From Brassica napus (taxonomy: Eukaryota > Streptophyta > Magnoliopsida > Brassicales > Brassicaceae): a stretch of DNA of 64,000 nt. The translations under genes were made by a program, and so were the position numbers. The DNA lies in NCBI RefSeq assembly GCF_020379485.1, contig NW_026014815.1, positions 1 to 64,000 of the forward strand, written 5' to 3'. Positions within the stretch are counted from its first letter, which is position 1. The number at the start of each line of letters is the position of its first letter. Below are positions 22,601 through 35,579 of the stretch, in pieces. The notes beneath the pieces are model-generated. The model was not told the DNA's origin. It searched no databases and saw nothing but the letters and a program-made list of their open reading frames with translations.

Positions 22601-25600
22601 ATAACTTCTTCATCCCAACTCCTATGAGATTTATTCAACTTCCTGGTGATTCTCCAACACTTTATGTATCCAAATCAAGCTTCTTACAAAGTGATTCATC
22701 CTGGTTTGATTGGAACGACGAAGAAGCTGTCCTATTCCCAAACTGGGAAACTGGAATCACCTGATTAGAAAGTGGGATAACTTCTTCATCCCAACTCCTA
22801 TGAGATTTATTCAACTTCCTGGTGATTCTCCACACTTTATGTATCCAAATCAAGCTTCTTACAAAGTGATTCATCCTGGTTTGATTGGAACGACGAAGAA
22901 GCTGTCCTATTCCCAAACTGGGAAACTGGAATCACCTGATTTGAAAGTGGGATAACTTCTTCATCCCAACTCCTATGAGATTTATTCAACTTCCTGGTGA
23001 TTCTCCAACACTTTATGTATCCAAATCAAGCTTCTTACAAAGTGATTCATCCTGGTTTGATTGGAACGACGAAGAAGCTGTCCTATTCCCAAACTGGGAA
23101 ACTGGAATCACCTGATTAGAAAGTGGGATAACTTCTTCATCCCAACTCCTATGAGATTTATTCAACTTCCTGGTGATTCTCCACCACTTTATGTATCCAA
23201 ATCAAGCTTCTTACAAAGTGATTCATCCTGGTTTGATTGGAACGACGAAGAAGCTGTCCTATTCCCAAACTGGGAAACTGGAATCACCTGATTAGAAAGT
23301 GGGATAACTTCTTCATCCCAACTCCTATGAGATTTATTCAACTTCCTGGTGATTCTCCACCACTTTATGTATCCAAATCAAGCTTCTTACAAAGTGATTC
23401 ATCCTGGTTTGATTGGAACGACGAAGAAGCTGTCCTATTCCCAAACTGGGAAACTGGAATCACCTGATTTGAAAGTGGGATAACTTCTTCATCCCAACTC
23501 CTATGAGATTTATTCAACTTCCTGGTGATTCTCCACCACTTTATGTATCCAAATCAAGCTTCTTACAAAGTGATTCATCCTGGTTTGATTGGAACGACGA
23601 AGAAGCTGTCCTATTCCCAAACTGGGAAACTGGAATCACCTGATTAGAAAGTGGGATAACTTCTTCATCCCAACTCCTATGAGATTTATTCAACTTCCTG
23701 GTGATTCTCCACACTTTATGTATCCAAATCAAGCTTCTTACAAAGTGATTCATCCTGGTTTGATTGGAACGACGAAGAAGCTGTCCTATTCCCAAACTGG
23801 GAAACTGGAATCACCTGATTAGAAAGTGGGATAACTTCTTCATCCCAACTCCTATGAGATTTATTCAACTTCCTGGTGATTCCCACCACTTTATGTATCC
23901 AAATCAAGCTTCTTACAAAGTGATTCATCCTGGTTTGATTGGAACGACGAAGAAGCTGTCCTATTCCCAAACTGGGAAACTGGAATCACCTGATTTGAAA
24001 GTGGGATAACTTCTTCATCCCAACTCCTATGAGATTTATTCAACTTCCTGGTGATTCTCCAACACTTTATGTATCCAAATCAAGCTTCTTACAAAGTGAT
24101 TCATCCTGGTTTGATTGGAACGACGAAGAAGCTGTCCTATTCCCAAACTGGGAAACTGGAATCACCTGATTTGAAAGTGGGATAACTTCTTCATCCCAAC
24201 TCCTATGAGATTTATTCAACTTCCTGGTGATTCTCCACCACTTTATGTATCCAAATCAAGCTTCTTACAAAGTGATTCATCCTGGTTTGATTGGAACGAC
24301 GAAGAAGCTGTCCTATTCCCAAACTGGGAAACTGGAATCACCTGATTAGAAAGTGGGATAACTTCTTCATCCCAACTCCTATGAGATTTATTCAACTTCC
24401 TGGTGATTCTCCACCACTTTATGTATCCAAATCAAGCTTCTTACAAAGTGATTCATCCTGGTTTGATTGGAACGACGAAGAAGCTGTCCTATTCCCAAAC
24501 TGGGAAACTGGAATCACCTGATTAGAAAGTGGGATAACTTCTTCATCCCAACTCCTATGAGATTTATTCAACTTCCTGGTGATTCTCCACCACTTTATGT
24601 ATCCAAATCAAGCTTCTTACAAAGTGATTCATCCTGGTTTGATTGGAACGACGAAGAAGCTGTCCTATTCCCAAACTGGGAAACTGGAATCACCTGATTT
24701 GAAAGTGGGATAACTTCTTCATCCCAACTCCTATGAGATTTATTCAACTTCCTGGTGATTCTCCAACACTTTATGTATCCAAATCAAGCTTCTTACAAAG
24801 TGATTCATCCTGGTTTGATTGGAACGACGAAGAAGCTGTCCTATTCCCAAACTGGGAAACTGGAATCACCTGATTAAAGTGGGATAACTTCTTCATCCCA
24901 ACTCCTATGAGATTTATTCAACTTCCTGGTGATTCTCCACCACTTTATGTATCCAAATCAAGCTTCTTACAAAGTGATTCATCCTGGTTTGATTGGAACG
25001 ACGAAGAAGCTGTCCTATTCCCAAACTGGGAAACTGGAATCACCTGATTAGAAAGTGGGATAACTTCTTCATCCCAACTCCTATGAGATTTATTCAACTT
25101 CCTGGTGATTCTCCAACACTTTATGTATCCAAATCAAGCTTCTTACAAAGTGATTCATCCTGGTTTGATTGGAACGACGAAGAAGCTGTCCTATTCCCAA
25201 ACTGGGAAACTGGAATCACCTGATTTGAAAGTGGGATAACTTCTTCATCCCAACTCCTATGAGATTTATTCAACTTCCTGGTGATTCTCCACCACTTTAT
25301 GTATCCAAATCAAGCTTCTTACAAAGTGATTCATCCTGGTTTGATTGGAACGACGAAGAAGCTGTCCTATTCCCAAACTGGGAAACTGGAATCACCTGAT
25401 TTGAAAGTGGGATAACTTCTTCATCCCAACTCCTATGAGATTTATTCAACTTCCTGGTGATTCTCCACCACTTTATGTATCCAAATCAAGCTTCTTACAA
25501 AGTGATTCATCCTGGTTTGATTGGAACGACGAAGAAGCTGTCCTATTCCCAAACTGGGAAACTGGAATCACCTGATTAGAAAGTGGGATAACTTCTTCAT

Positions 25601-28600
25601 CCCAACTCCTATGAGATTTATTCAACTTCCTGGTGATTCTCCACACTTTATGTATCCAAATCAAGCTTCTTACAAAGTGATTCATCCTGGTTTGATTGGA
25701 ACGACGAAGAAGCTGTCCTATTCCCAAACTGGGAAACTGGAATCACCTGATTAGAAAGTGGGATAACTTCTTCATCCCAACTCCTATGAGATTTATTCAA
25801 CTTCCTGGTGATTCTCCACCACTTTATGTATCCAAATCAAGCTTCTTACAAAGTGATTCATCCTGGTTTGATTGGAACGACGAAGAAGCTGTCCTATTCC
25901 CAAACTGGGAAACTGGAATCACCTGATTTGAAAGTGGGATAACTTCTTCATCCCAACTCCTATGAGATTTATTCAACTTCCTGGTGATTCTCCAACACTT
26001 TATGTATCCAAATCAAGCTTCTTACAAAGTGATTCATCCTGGTTTGATTGGAACGACGAAGAAGCTGTCCTATTCCCAAACTGGGAAACTGGAATCACCT
26101 GATTAGAAAGTGGGATAACTTCTTCATCCCAACTCCTATGAGATTTATTCAACTTCCTGGTGATTCTCCACCACTTTATGTATCCAAATCAAGCTTCTTA
26201 CAAAGTGATTCATCCTGGTTTGATTGGAACGACGAAGAAGCTGTCCTATTCCCAAACTGGGAAACTGGAATCACCTGATTAGAAAGTGGGATAACTTCTT
26301 CATCCCAACTCCTATGAGATTTATTCAACTTCCTGGTGATTCTCCACCACTTTATGTATCCAAATCAAGCTTCTTACAAAGTGATTCATCCTGGTTTGAT
26401 TGGAACGACGAAGAAGCTGTCCTATTCCCAAACTGGGAAACTGGAATCACCTGATTTGAAAGTGGGATAACTTCTTCATCCCAACTCCTATGAGATTTAT
26501 TCAACTTCCTGGTGATTCTCCACCACTTTATGTATCCAAATCAAGCTTCTTACAAAGTGATTCATCCTGGTTTGATTGGAACGACGAAGAAGCTGTCCTA
26601 TTCCCAAACTGGGAAACTGGAATCACCTGATTAGAAAGTGGGATAACTTCTTCATCCCAACTCCTATGAGATTTATTCAACTTCCTGGTGATTCTCCACC
26701 ACTTTATGTATCCAAATCAAGCTTCTTACAAAGTGATTCATCCTGGTTTGATTGGAACGACGAAGAAGCTGTCCTATTCCCAAACTGGGAAACTGGAATC
26801 ACCTGATTTGAAAGTGGGATAACTTCTTCATCCCAACTCCTATGAGATTTATTCAACTTCCTGGTGATTCTCCAACACTTTATGTATCCAAATCAAGCTT
26901 CTTACAAAGTGATTCATCCTGGTTTGATTGGAACGACGAAGAAGCTGTCCTATTCCCAAACTGGGAAACTGGAATCACCTGATTAGAAAGTGGGATAACT
27001 TCTTCATCCCAACTCCTATGAGATTTATTCAACTTCCTGGTGATTCTCCACCATTTTATGTATCCAAATCAAGCTTCTTACAAAGTGATTCATCCTGGTT
27101 TGATTGGAACGACGAAGAAGCTGTCCTATTCCCAAACTGGGAAACTGGAATCACCTGATTAGAAAGTGGGATAACTTCTTCATCCCAACTCCTATGAGAT
27201 TTATTCAACTTCCTGGTGATTCTCCAACACTTTATGTATCCAAATCAAGCTTCTTACAAAGTGATTCATCCTGGTTTGATTGGAACGACGAAGAAGCTGT
27301 CCTATTCCCAAACTGGGAAACTGGAATCACCTGATTAGAAAGTGGGATAACTTCTTCATCCCAACTCCTATGAGATTTATTCAACTTCCTGGTGTTTCTC
27401 CACCACTTTATGTATCCAAATCAAGCTTCTTACAAAGTGATTCATCCTGGTTTGATTGGAACGACGAAGAAGCTGTCCTATTCCCAAACTGGGAAACTGG
27501 AATCACCTGATTTGAAAGTGGGATAACTTCTTCATCCCAACTCCTATGAGATTTATTCAACTTCCTGGTGATTCTCCAACACTTTATGTATCCAAATCAA
27601 GCTTCTTACAAAGTGATTCATCCTGGTTTGATTGGAACGACGAAGAAGCTGTCCTATTCCCAAACTGGGAAACTGGAATCACCTGATTTGAAAGTGGGAT
27701 AACTTCTTCATCCCAACTCCTATGAGATTTATTCAACTTCCTGGTGATTCTCCAACACTTTATGTATCCAAATCAAGCTTCTTACAAAGTGATTCATCCT
27801 GGTTTGATTGGAACGACGAAGAAGCTGTCCTATTCCCAAACTGGGAAACTGGAATCACCTGATTTGAAAGTGGGATAACTTCTTCATCCCAACTCCTATG
27901 AGATTTATTCAACTTCCTGGTGATTCTCCACCACTTTATGTATCCAAATCAAGCTTCTTACAAAGTGATTCATCCTGGTTTGATTGGAACGACGAAGAAG
28001 CTGTCCTATTCCCAAACTGGGAAACTGGAATCACCTGATTTGAAAGTGGGATAACTTCTTCATCCCAACTCCTATGAGATTTATTCAACTTCCTGGTGAT
28101 TCTCCACACTTTATGTATCCAAATCAAGCTTCTTACAAAGTGATTCATCCTGGTTTGATTGGAACGACGAAGAAGCTGTCCTATTCCCAAACTGGGAAAC
28201 TGGAATCACCTGATTAGAAAGTGGGATAACTTCTTCATCCCAACTCCTATGAGATTTATTCAACTTCCTGGTGATTCTCCACCACTTTATGTATCCAAAT
28301 CAAGCTTCTTACAAAGTGATTCATCCTGGTTTGATTGGAACGACGAAGAAGCTGTCCTATTCCCAAACTGGGAAACTGGAATCACCTGATTAGAAAGTGG
28401 GATAACTTCTTCATCCCAACTCCTATGAGATTTATTCAACTTCCTGGTGTTTCTCCACCACTTTATGTATCCAAATCAAGCTTCTTACAAAGTGATTCAT
28501 CCTGGTTTGATTGGAACGACGAAGAAGCTGTCCTATTCCCAAACTGGGAAACTGGAATCACCTGATTAGAAAGTGGGATAACTTCTTCATCCCAACTCCT

Positions 28601-31600
28601 ATGAGATTTATTCAACTTCCTGGTGATTCTCCACCACTTTATGTATCCAAATCAAGCTTCTTACAAAGTGATTCATCCTGGTTTGATTGGAACGACGAAG
28701 AAGCTGTCCTATTCCCAAACTGGGAAACTGGAATCACCTGATTTGAAAGTGGGATAACTTCTTCATCCCAACTCCTATGAGATTTATTCAACTTCCTGGT
28801 GATTCTCCAACACTTTATGTATCCAAATCAAGCTTCTTACAAAGTGATTCATCCTGGTTTGATTGGAACGACGAAGAAGCTGTCCTATTCCCAAACTGGG
28901 AAACTGGAATCACCTGATTAGAAAGTGGGATAACTTCTTCATCCCAACTCCTATGAGATTTATTCAACTTCCTGGTGATTCTCCACCACTTTATGTATCC
29001 AAATCAAGCTTCTTACAAAGTGATTCATCCTGGTTTGATTGGAACGACGAAGAAGCTGTCCTATTCCCAAACTGGGAAACTGGAATCACCTGATTAGAAA
29101 GTGGGATAACTTCTTCATCCCAACTCCTATGAGATTTATTCAACTTCCTGGTGTTTCTCCACCATTTTATGTATCCAAATCAAGCTTCTTACAAAGTGAT
29201 TCATCCTGGTTTGATTGGAACGACGAAGAAGCTGTCCTATTCCCAAACTGGGAAACTGGAATCACCTGATTTGAAAGTGGGATAACTTCTTCATCCCAAC
29301 TCCTATGAGATTTATTCAACTTCCTGGTGATTCTCCACCACTTTATGTATCCAAATCAAGCTTCTTACAAAGTGATTCATCCTGGTTTGATTGGAACGAC
29401 GAAGAAGCTGTCCTATTCCCAAACTGGGAAACTGGAATCACCTGATTTGAAAGTGGGATAACTTCTTCATCCCAACTCCTATGAGATTTATTCAACTTCC
29501 TGGTGATTCTCCACCACTTTATGTATCCAAATCAAGCTTCTTACAAAGTGATTCATCCTGGTTTGATTGGAACGACGAAGAAGCTGTCCTATTCCCAAAC
29601 TGGGAAACTGGAATCACCTGATTTGAAAGTGGGATAACTTCTTCATCCCAACTCCTATGAGATTTATTCAACTTCCTGGTGTTTCTCCACCACTTTATGT
29701 ATCCAAATCAAGCTTCTTACAAAGTGATTCATCCTGGTTTGATTGGAACGACGAAGAAGCTGTCCTATTCCCAAACTGGGAAACTGGAATCACCTGATTT
29801 GAAAGTGGGATAACTTCTTCATCCCAACTCCTATGAGATTTATTCAACTTCCTGGTGATTCTCCAACACTTTATGTATCCAAATCAAGCTTCTTACAAAG
29901 TGATTCATCCTGGTTTGATTGGAACGACGAAGAAGCTGTCCTATTCCCAAACTGGGAAACTGGAATCACCTGATTAGAAAGTGGGATAACTTCTTCATCC
30001 CAACTCCTATGAGATTTATTCAACTTCCTGGTGATTCTCCACCATTTTATGTATCCAAATCAAGCTTCTTACAAAGTGATTCATCCTGGTTTGATTGGAA
30101 CGACGAAGAAGCTGTCCTATTCCCAAACTGGGAAACTGGAATCACCTGATTTGAAAGTGGGATAACTTCTTCATCCCAACTCCTATGAGATTTATTCAAC
30201 TTCCTGGTGATTCTCCACCACTTTATGTATCCAAATCAAGCTTCTTACAAAGTGATTCATCCTGGTTTGATTGGAACGACGAAGAAGCTGTCCTATTCCC
30301 AAACTGGGAAACTGGAATCACCTGATTTGAAAGTGGGATAACTTCTTCATCCCAACTCCTATGAGATTTATTCAACTTCCTGGTGATTCTCCACCACTTT
30401 ATGTATCCAAATCAAGCTTCTTACAAAGTGATTCATCCTGGTTTGATTGGAACGACGAAGAAGCTGTCCTATTCCCAAACTGGGAAACTGGAATCACCTG
30501 ATTTGAAAGTGGGATAACTTCTTCATCCCAACTCCTATGAGATTTATTCAACTTCCTGGTGATTCTCCACCACTTTATGTATCCAAATCAAGCTTCTTAC
30601 AAAGTGATTCATCCTGGTTTGATTGGAACGACGAAGAAGCTGTCCTATTCCCAAACTGGGAAACTGGAATCACCTGATTTGAAAGTGGGATAACTTCTTC
30701 ATCCCAACTCCTATGAGATTTATTCAACTTCCTGGTGATTCTCCACCACTTTATGTATCCAAATCAAGCTTCTTACAAAGTGATTCATCCTGGTTTGATT
30801 GGAACGACGAAGAAGCTGTCCTATTCCCAAACTGGGAAACTGGAATCACCTGATTTGAAAGTGGGATAACTTCTTCATCCCAACTCCTATGAGATTTATT
30901 CAACTTCCTGGTGATTCTCCAACACTTTATGTATCCAAATCAAGCTTCTTACAAAGTGATTCATCCTGGTTTGATTGGAACGACGAAGAAGCTGTCCTAT
31001 TCCCAAACTGGGAAACTGGAATCACCTGATTAGAAAGTGGGATAACTTCTTCATCCCAACTCCTATGAGATTTATTCAACTTCCTGGTGTTTCTCCACCA
31101 TTTTATGTATCCAAATCAAGCTTCTTACAAAGTGATTCATCCTGGTTTGATTGGAACGACGAAGAAGCTGTCCTATTCCCAAACTGGGAAACTGGAATCA
31201 CCTGATTTGAAAGTGGGATAACTTCTTCATCCCAACTCCTATGAGATTTATTCAACTTCCTGGTGATTCTCCACCATTTATGTATCCAAATCAAGCTTCT
31301 TACAAAGTGATTCATCCTGGTTTGATTGGAACGACGAAGAAGCTGTCCTATTCCCAAACTGGGAAACTGGAATCACCTGATTTGAAAGTGGGATAACTTC
31401 TTCATCCCAACTCCTATGAGATTTATTCAACTTCCTGGTGATTCTCCACCACTTTATGTATCCAAATCAAGCTTCTTACAAAGTGATTCATCCTGGTTTG
31501 ATTGGAACGACGAAGAAGCTGTCCTATTCCCAAACTGGGAAACTGGAATCACCTGATTTGAAAGTGGGATAACTTCTTCATCCCAACTCCTATGAGATTT

Positions 31601-33688
31601 ATTCAACTTCCTGGTGATTCTCCACCACTTTATGTATCCAAATCAAGCTTCTTACAAAGTGATTCATCCTGGTTTGATTGGAACGACGAAGAAGCTGTCC
31701 TATTCCCAAACTGGGAAACTGGAATCACCTGATTTGAAAGTGGGATAACTTCTTCATCCCAACTCCTATGAGATTTATTCAACTTCCTGGTGTTTCTCCA
31801 CCACTTTATGTATCCAAATCAAGCTTCTTACAAAGTGATTCATCCTGGTTTGATTGGAACGACGAAGAAGCTGTCCTATTCCCAAACTGGGAAACTGGAA
31901 TCACCTGATTTGAAAGTGGGATAACTTCTTCATCCCAACTCCTATGAGATTTATTCAACTTCCTGGTGATTCTCCACCACTTTATGTATCCAAATCAAGC
32001 TTCTTACAAAGTGATTCATCCTGGTTTGATTGGAACGACGAAGAAGCTGTCCTATTCCCAAACTGGGAAACTGGAATCACCTGATTTGAAAGTGGGATAA
32101 CTTCTTCATCCCAACTCCTATGAGATTTATTCAACTTCCTGGTGTTCTCCACCACTTTATGTATCCAAATCAAGCTTCTTACAAAGTGATTCATCCTGGT
32201 TTGATTGGAACGACGAAGAAGCTGTCCTATTCCCAAACTGGGAAACTGGAATCACCTGATTTGAAAGTGGGATAACTTCTTCATCCCAACTCCTATGAGA
32301 TTTATTCAACTTCCTGGTGATTCTCCACCACTTTATGTATCCAAATCAAGCTTCTTACAAAGTGATTCATCCTGGTTTGATTGGAACGACGAAGAAGCTG
32401 TCCTATTCCCAAACTGGGAAACTGGAATCACCTGATTTGAAAGTGGGATAACTTCTTCATCCCAACTCCTATGAGATTTATTCAACTTCCTGGTGATTCT
32501 CCACCACTTTATGTATCCAAATCAAGCTTCTTACAAAGTGATTCATCCTGGTTTGATTGGAACGACGAAGAAGCTGTCCTATTCCCAAACTGGGAAACTG
32601 GAATCACCTGATTAGAAAGTGGGATAACTTCTTCATCCCAACTCCTATGAGATTTATTCAACTTCCTGGTGTTTCTCCACCACTTTATGTATCCAAATCA
32701 AGCTTCTTACAAAGTGATTCATCCTGGTTTGATTGGAACGACGAAGAAGCTGTCCTATTCCCAAACTGGGAAACTGGAATCACCTGATTTGAAAGTGGGA
32801 TAACTTCTTCATCCCAACTCCTATGAGATTTATTCAACTTCCTGGTGATTCTCCACCATTTTATGTATCCAAATCAAGCTTCTTACAAAGTGATTCATCC
32901 TGGTTTGATTGGAACGACGAAGAAGCTGTCCTATTCCCAAACTGGGAAACTGGAATCACCTGATTAGAAAGTGGGATAACTTCTTCATCCCAACTCCTAT
33001 GAGATTTATTCAACTTCCTGGTGTTTCTCCACCACTTTATGTATCCAAATCAAGCTTCTTACAAAGTGATTCATCCTGGTTTGATTGGAACGACGAAGAA
33101 GCTGTCCTATTCCCAAACTGGGAAACTGGAATCACCTGATTTGAAAGTGGGATAACTTCTTCATCCCAACTCCTATGAGATTTATTCAACTTCCTGGTGA
33201 TTCTCCAACACTTTATGTATCCAAATCAAGCTTCTTACAAAGTGATTCATCCTGGTTTGATTGGAACGACGAAGAAGCTGTCCTATTCCCAAACTGGGAA
33301 ACTGGAATCACCTGATTTGAAAGTGGGATAACTTCTTCATCCCAACTCCTATGAGATTTATTCAACTTCCTGGTGATTCTCCAACACTTTATGTATCCAA
33401 ATCAAGCTTCTTACAAAGTGATTCATCCTGGTTTGATTGGAACGACGAAGAAGCTGTGCTATTCCCAAACTGGGAAACTGGAATCACCTGATTTGAAAGT
33501 GGGATAACTTCTTCATTCCCAACTCCTATGAGATTTATTCAACTTCCTGGTGATTCTCCAACACTTTATGTATCCAATCAAGCTTCTTACAAAGTGATTC
33601 ATCCTGGTTTGATTGGAACGACGAAGAAGCTGTCCTATTCCCAAACTGGGAACTGGAATCACCTGATTAGAAAGTGGGATAACTTCTT
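19647..33688. repeat. Satellite block B: 176-bp centromeric tandem repeat
   Basis: About 80 monomers that continue block A in phase across the E2 insertion. They have GCTGTCC like block A. The most common spacer phrase changes from CCAACAC/CCACCAT towards CCACCAC, and TTTG becomes dominant from about 29.3 kb on. Single-base length changes occur near 22483, 22831, 23731, 23880, 24876, 25643, 28107, 31275 and 32143. The last two monomers before E3 (33430-33688) carry several extra errors, and one of them has the block-C base GCTGTGC. Confidence 0.97.
19896..22533. repeat. Dimeric higher-order repeat in block B (352 bp)
   Basis: Monomers starting at 19896, 20248, 20600, 20952 and 21304 are TTAG with a CCACC spacer. 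Most of those between are TTTG or TTAG with a CCAAC spacer. The 352-bp alternation slips by one monomer at 21480 and resumes at 21832 and 22184. It differs from the 5-monomer pattern in block A. Confidence 0.75.
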
Positions 33689-33823
33689 AAAGTGTTTGGT
33701 GTGTGTCTCGGTAGTCGTGGGAGGTTCATTTGAAGACCAAGAGTAAATCTGTGTTCTAGAGAGCAGCGTGGTTCTCAGTACAAGATCAACCAGTTGGAAA
33801 GCTGTAGACGTCAACTGTTCAAG

Positions 33824-35579
33824 ATGGAAGTAGGATGAAGATGAAGGTCGCGGTGACATTCAAAGGAAGCAAACTACCTAGTCTGGTCTAGGATGGTGAA
33901 GACTGCTGTGGGAAGCAAGGGTTTGTGGAAGCATATCACGTCTGGTGAGCTCCAAAGGCGATTACTCAAGAGGGTGACGCAGAAGCTCCGAGGAGAGTGT
34001 TGTGAGAAGTGGCAACAAGAAGACATGATGGTAATGTCAGTCCTTCATGCCTCCTTGGAGCCGGCTATCCTAGATGCTTACAGCTACTGTGAGACAGCCA
34101 AGGAGCTGTGGGACACGCTGAAGAAGGTATATGGAAACGTTTCTAACCTGAACCGAGTGTTTGAAGTCAAGAAGGCAATCAACGAGTTAACCCAAGATGA
34201 CATGGAGTTTACTAAGCACTTGGGGAGGTTCAGGACACTGTGGTCAGAGCTGGAGATGTTGAGACCAAGCACGGTTGATCCAGAGCTTCAAATGAGAGGC
34301 GTGAGCAGGACAAGGTCTTTGGGTTGTGCTCACATTGAACGCAAGCTACAATGGTCTCATTCAACACATGCTAAGGTCCGAGAAGCTACCTGACCTTGAG
34401 GATGTTTGTGCTCAGATACAAGGAGAGCAGGGCTCAATGGGTTTGTTTGGAGGCAAGGGAGACTTATCTCTTGCAAATGCTGTGCAATCTGACCGAGAAG
34501 AGCCTCCACAAGCTAACAAAGCTGGCTACAACAAGTATGAGAAGTTCAATGGGAACTGTGATCATTGCAAGAGGTATGGGCACAAGAAGATTCAGTGCTG
34601 GATACTCCATCCCCACTTGAAGCCGGCCAAGTTCATAAAGGAGAGAGAGGCAAGAGCTCATATGACTGAAGGATCAAGCGGAGCAGGGCCATCCAACAAA
34701 GGAGCTGAGGTGGAGAACCGTGAAGGAAATGGAAAAGCTTTGGTGACCTATACTGGAACTAGCAACCCCCGAGGCAATGATCAAGACTTCATCAGGAGGT
34801 CCGAGATGGATGCACTCATCAAAATGCTCAAGGATAATGGTAACATTCATGGGCAGTCATTTGGTGCTTCTTTGATTGCTAGAACTATAGAAATGACTCA
34901 CGGTGAGGCTGAGATTGCTAGGACTGATAGTAAGGCTGGAATTGAGCAGTACATTGATAGAAATGCTAGGATGAATGCATATAGATCAAACTGTATCTGC
35001 CATCATGCTAGCAATGCATACAAACCATTGATTATAGATTCAGGTGCATCTCATCATATGATTAGTGACACCAACCTGATTAAAGATATAGAACCTACTA
35101 ATGGATGTGTGATGATTGCAAATGGAGATAAGATACCTATTAAGGGAATAGGAAACTTAAAGCTATTTGATAAAAACACTAGAGCATTTTACATTCCTGA
35201 ATTCACATCAAATCTACTTTCAGTTAAGAAATGTACTACTGATTTGAATTGCAATGTTATATTCAGTCCTAATGATGTGAAGTTTCAGGATATTGAGAGC
35301 AGCCAATTGATTGGAAAAGGAGTCACAAAGGGAGAGTTATACATGCTTGAGAAGCTTGATCCTGTTTCCAATCATAACTGCTCATTTACTTCTGCTTCTA
35401 GTTTGAATAAAAATGCATTGTGGCATGCTAGACTAGGTCATCCCCATGAGAGGGCTTTAAACTTGATGTTACCAGGTGTGGTTTTTGAAAATGATAAGTG
35501 TGAAGCTTGCATCTTAGGCAAGCATTGTAAGAATGTGTTTCCAAGAACATCTACTGTTTATGAAATTGCTTTGATTTGA
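33824..35579 (+). pseudogene. E3 gag-protease region, frameshifted
   Basis: Homologous to the N-terminal part of the E2 polyprotein but broken. The start region is one base short, so its frame hits TGA after four codons. An extra A near 33871 shifts the frame, one base is missing near 34289 and another near 34325, and a lost A near 35566 separates it from the downstream frame. The longest piece (34326-35579) holds a zinc knuckle (CDHCKRYGHKKIQC), the protease motif IDSGASHH and the integrase HHCC zinc finger. No full polyprotein can be made from it as it stands. Confidence 0.92.

Noticed and set aside
5591..33688. Dozens of near-identical 76- to 85-aa open frames, one per 176 bp
   Set aside because: They arise because the monomer (with TTAG in place of TTTG) stays open for 1.3 units. 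They recur only with repeat phase, most start at TTG rather than ATG, and they have no domain. They are satellite by-products, not genes.
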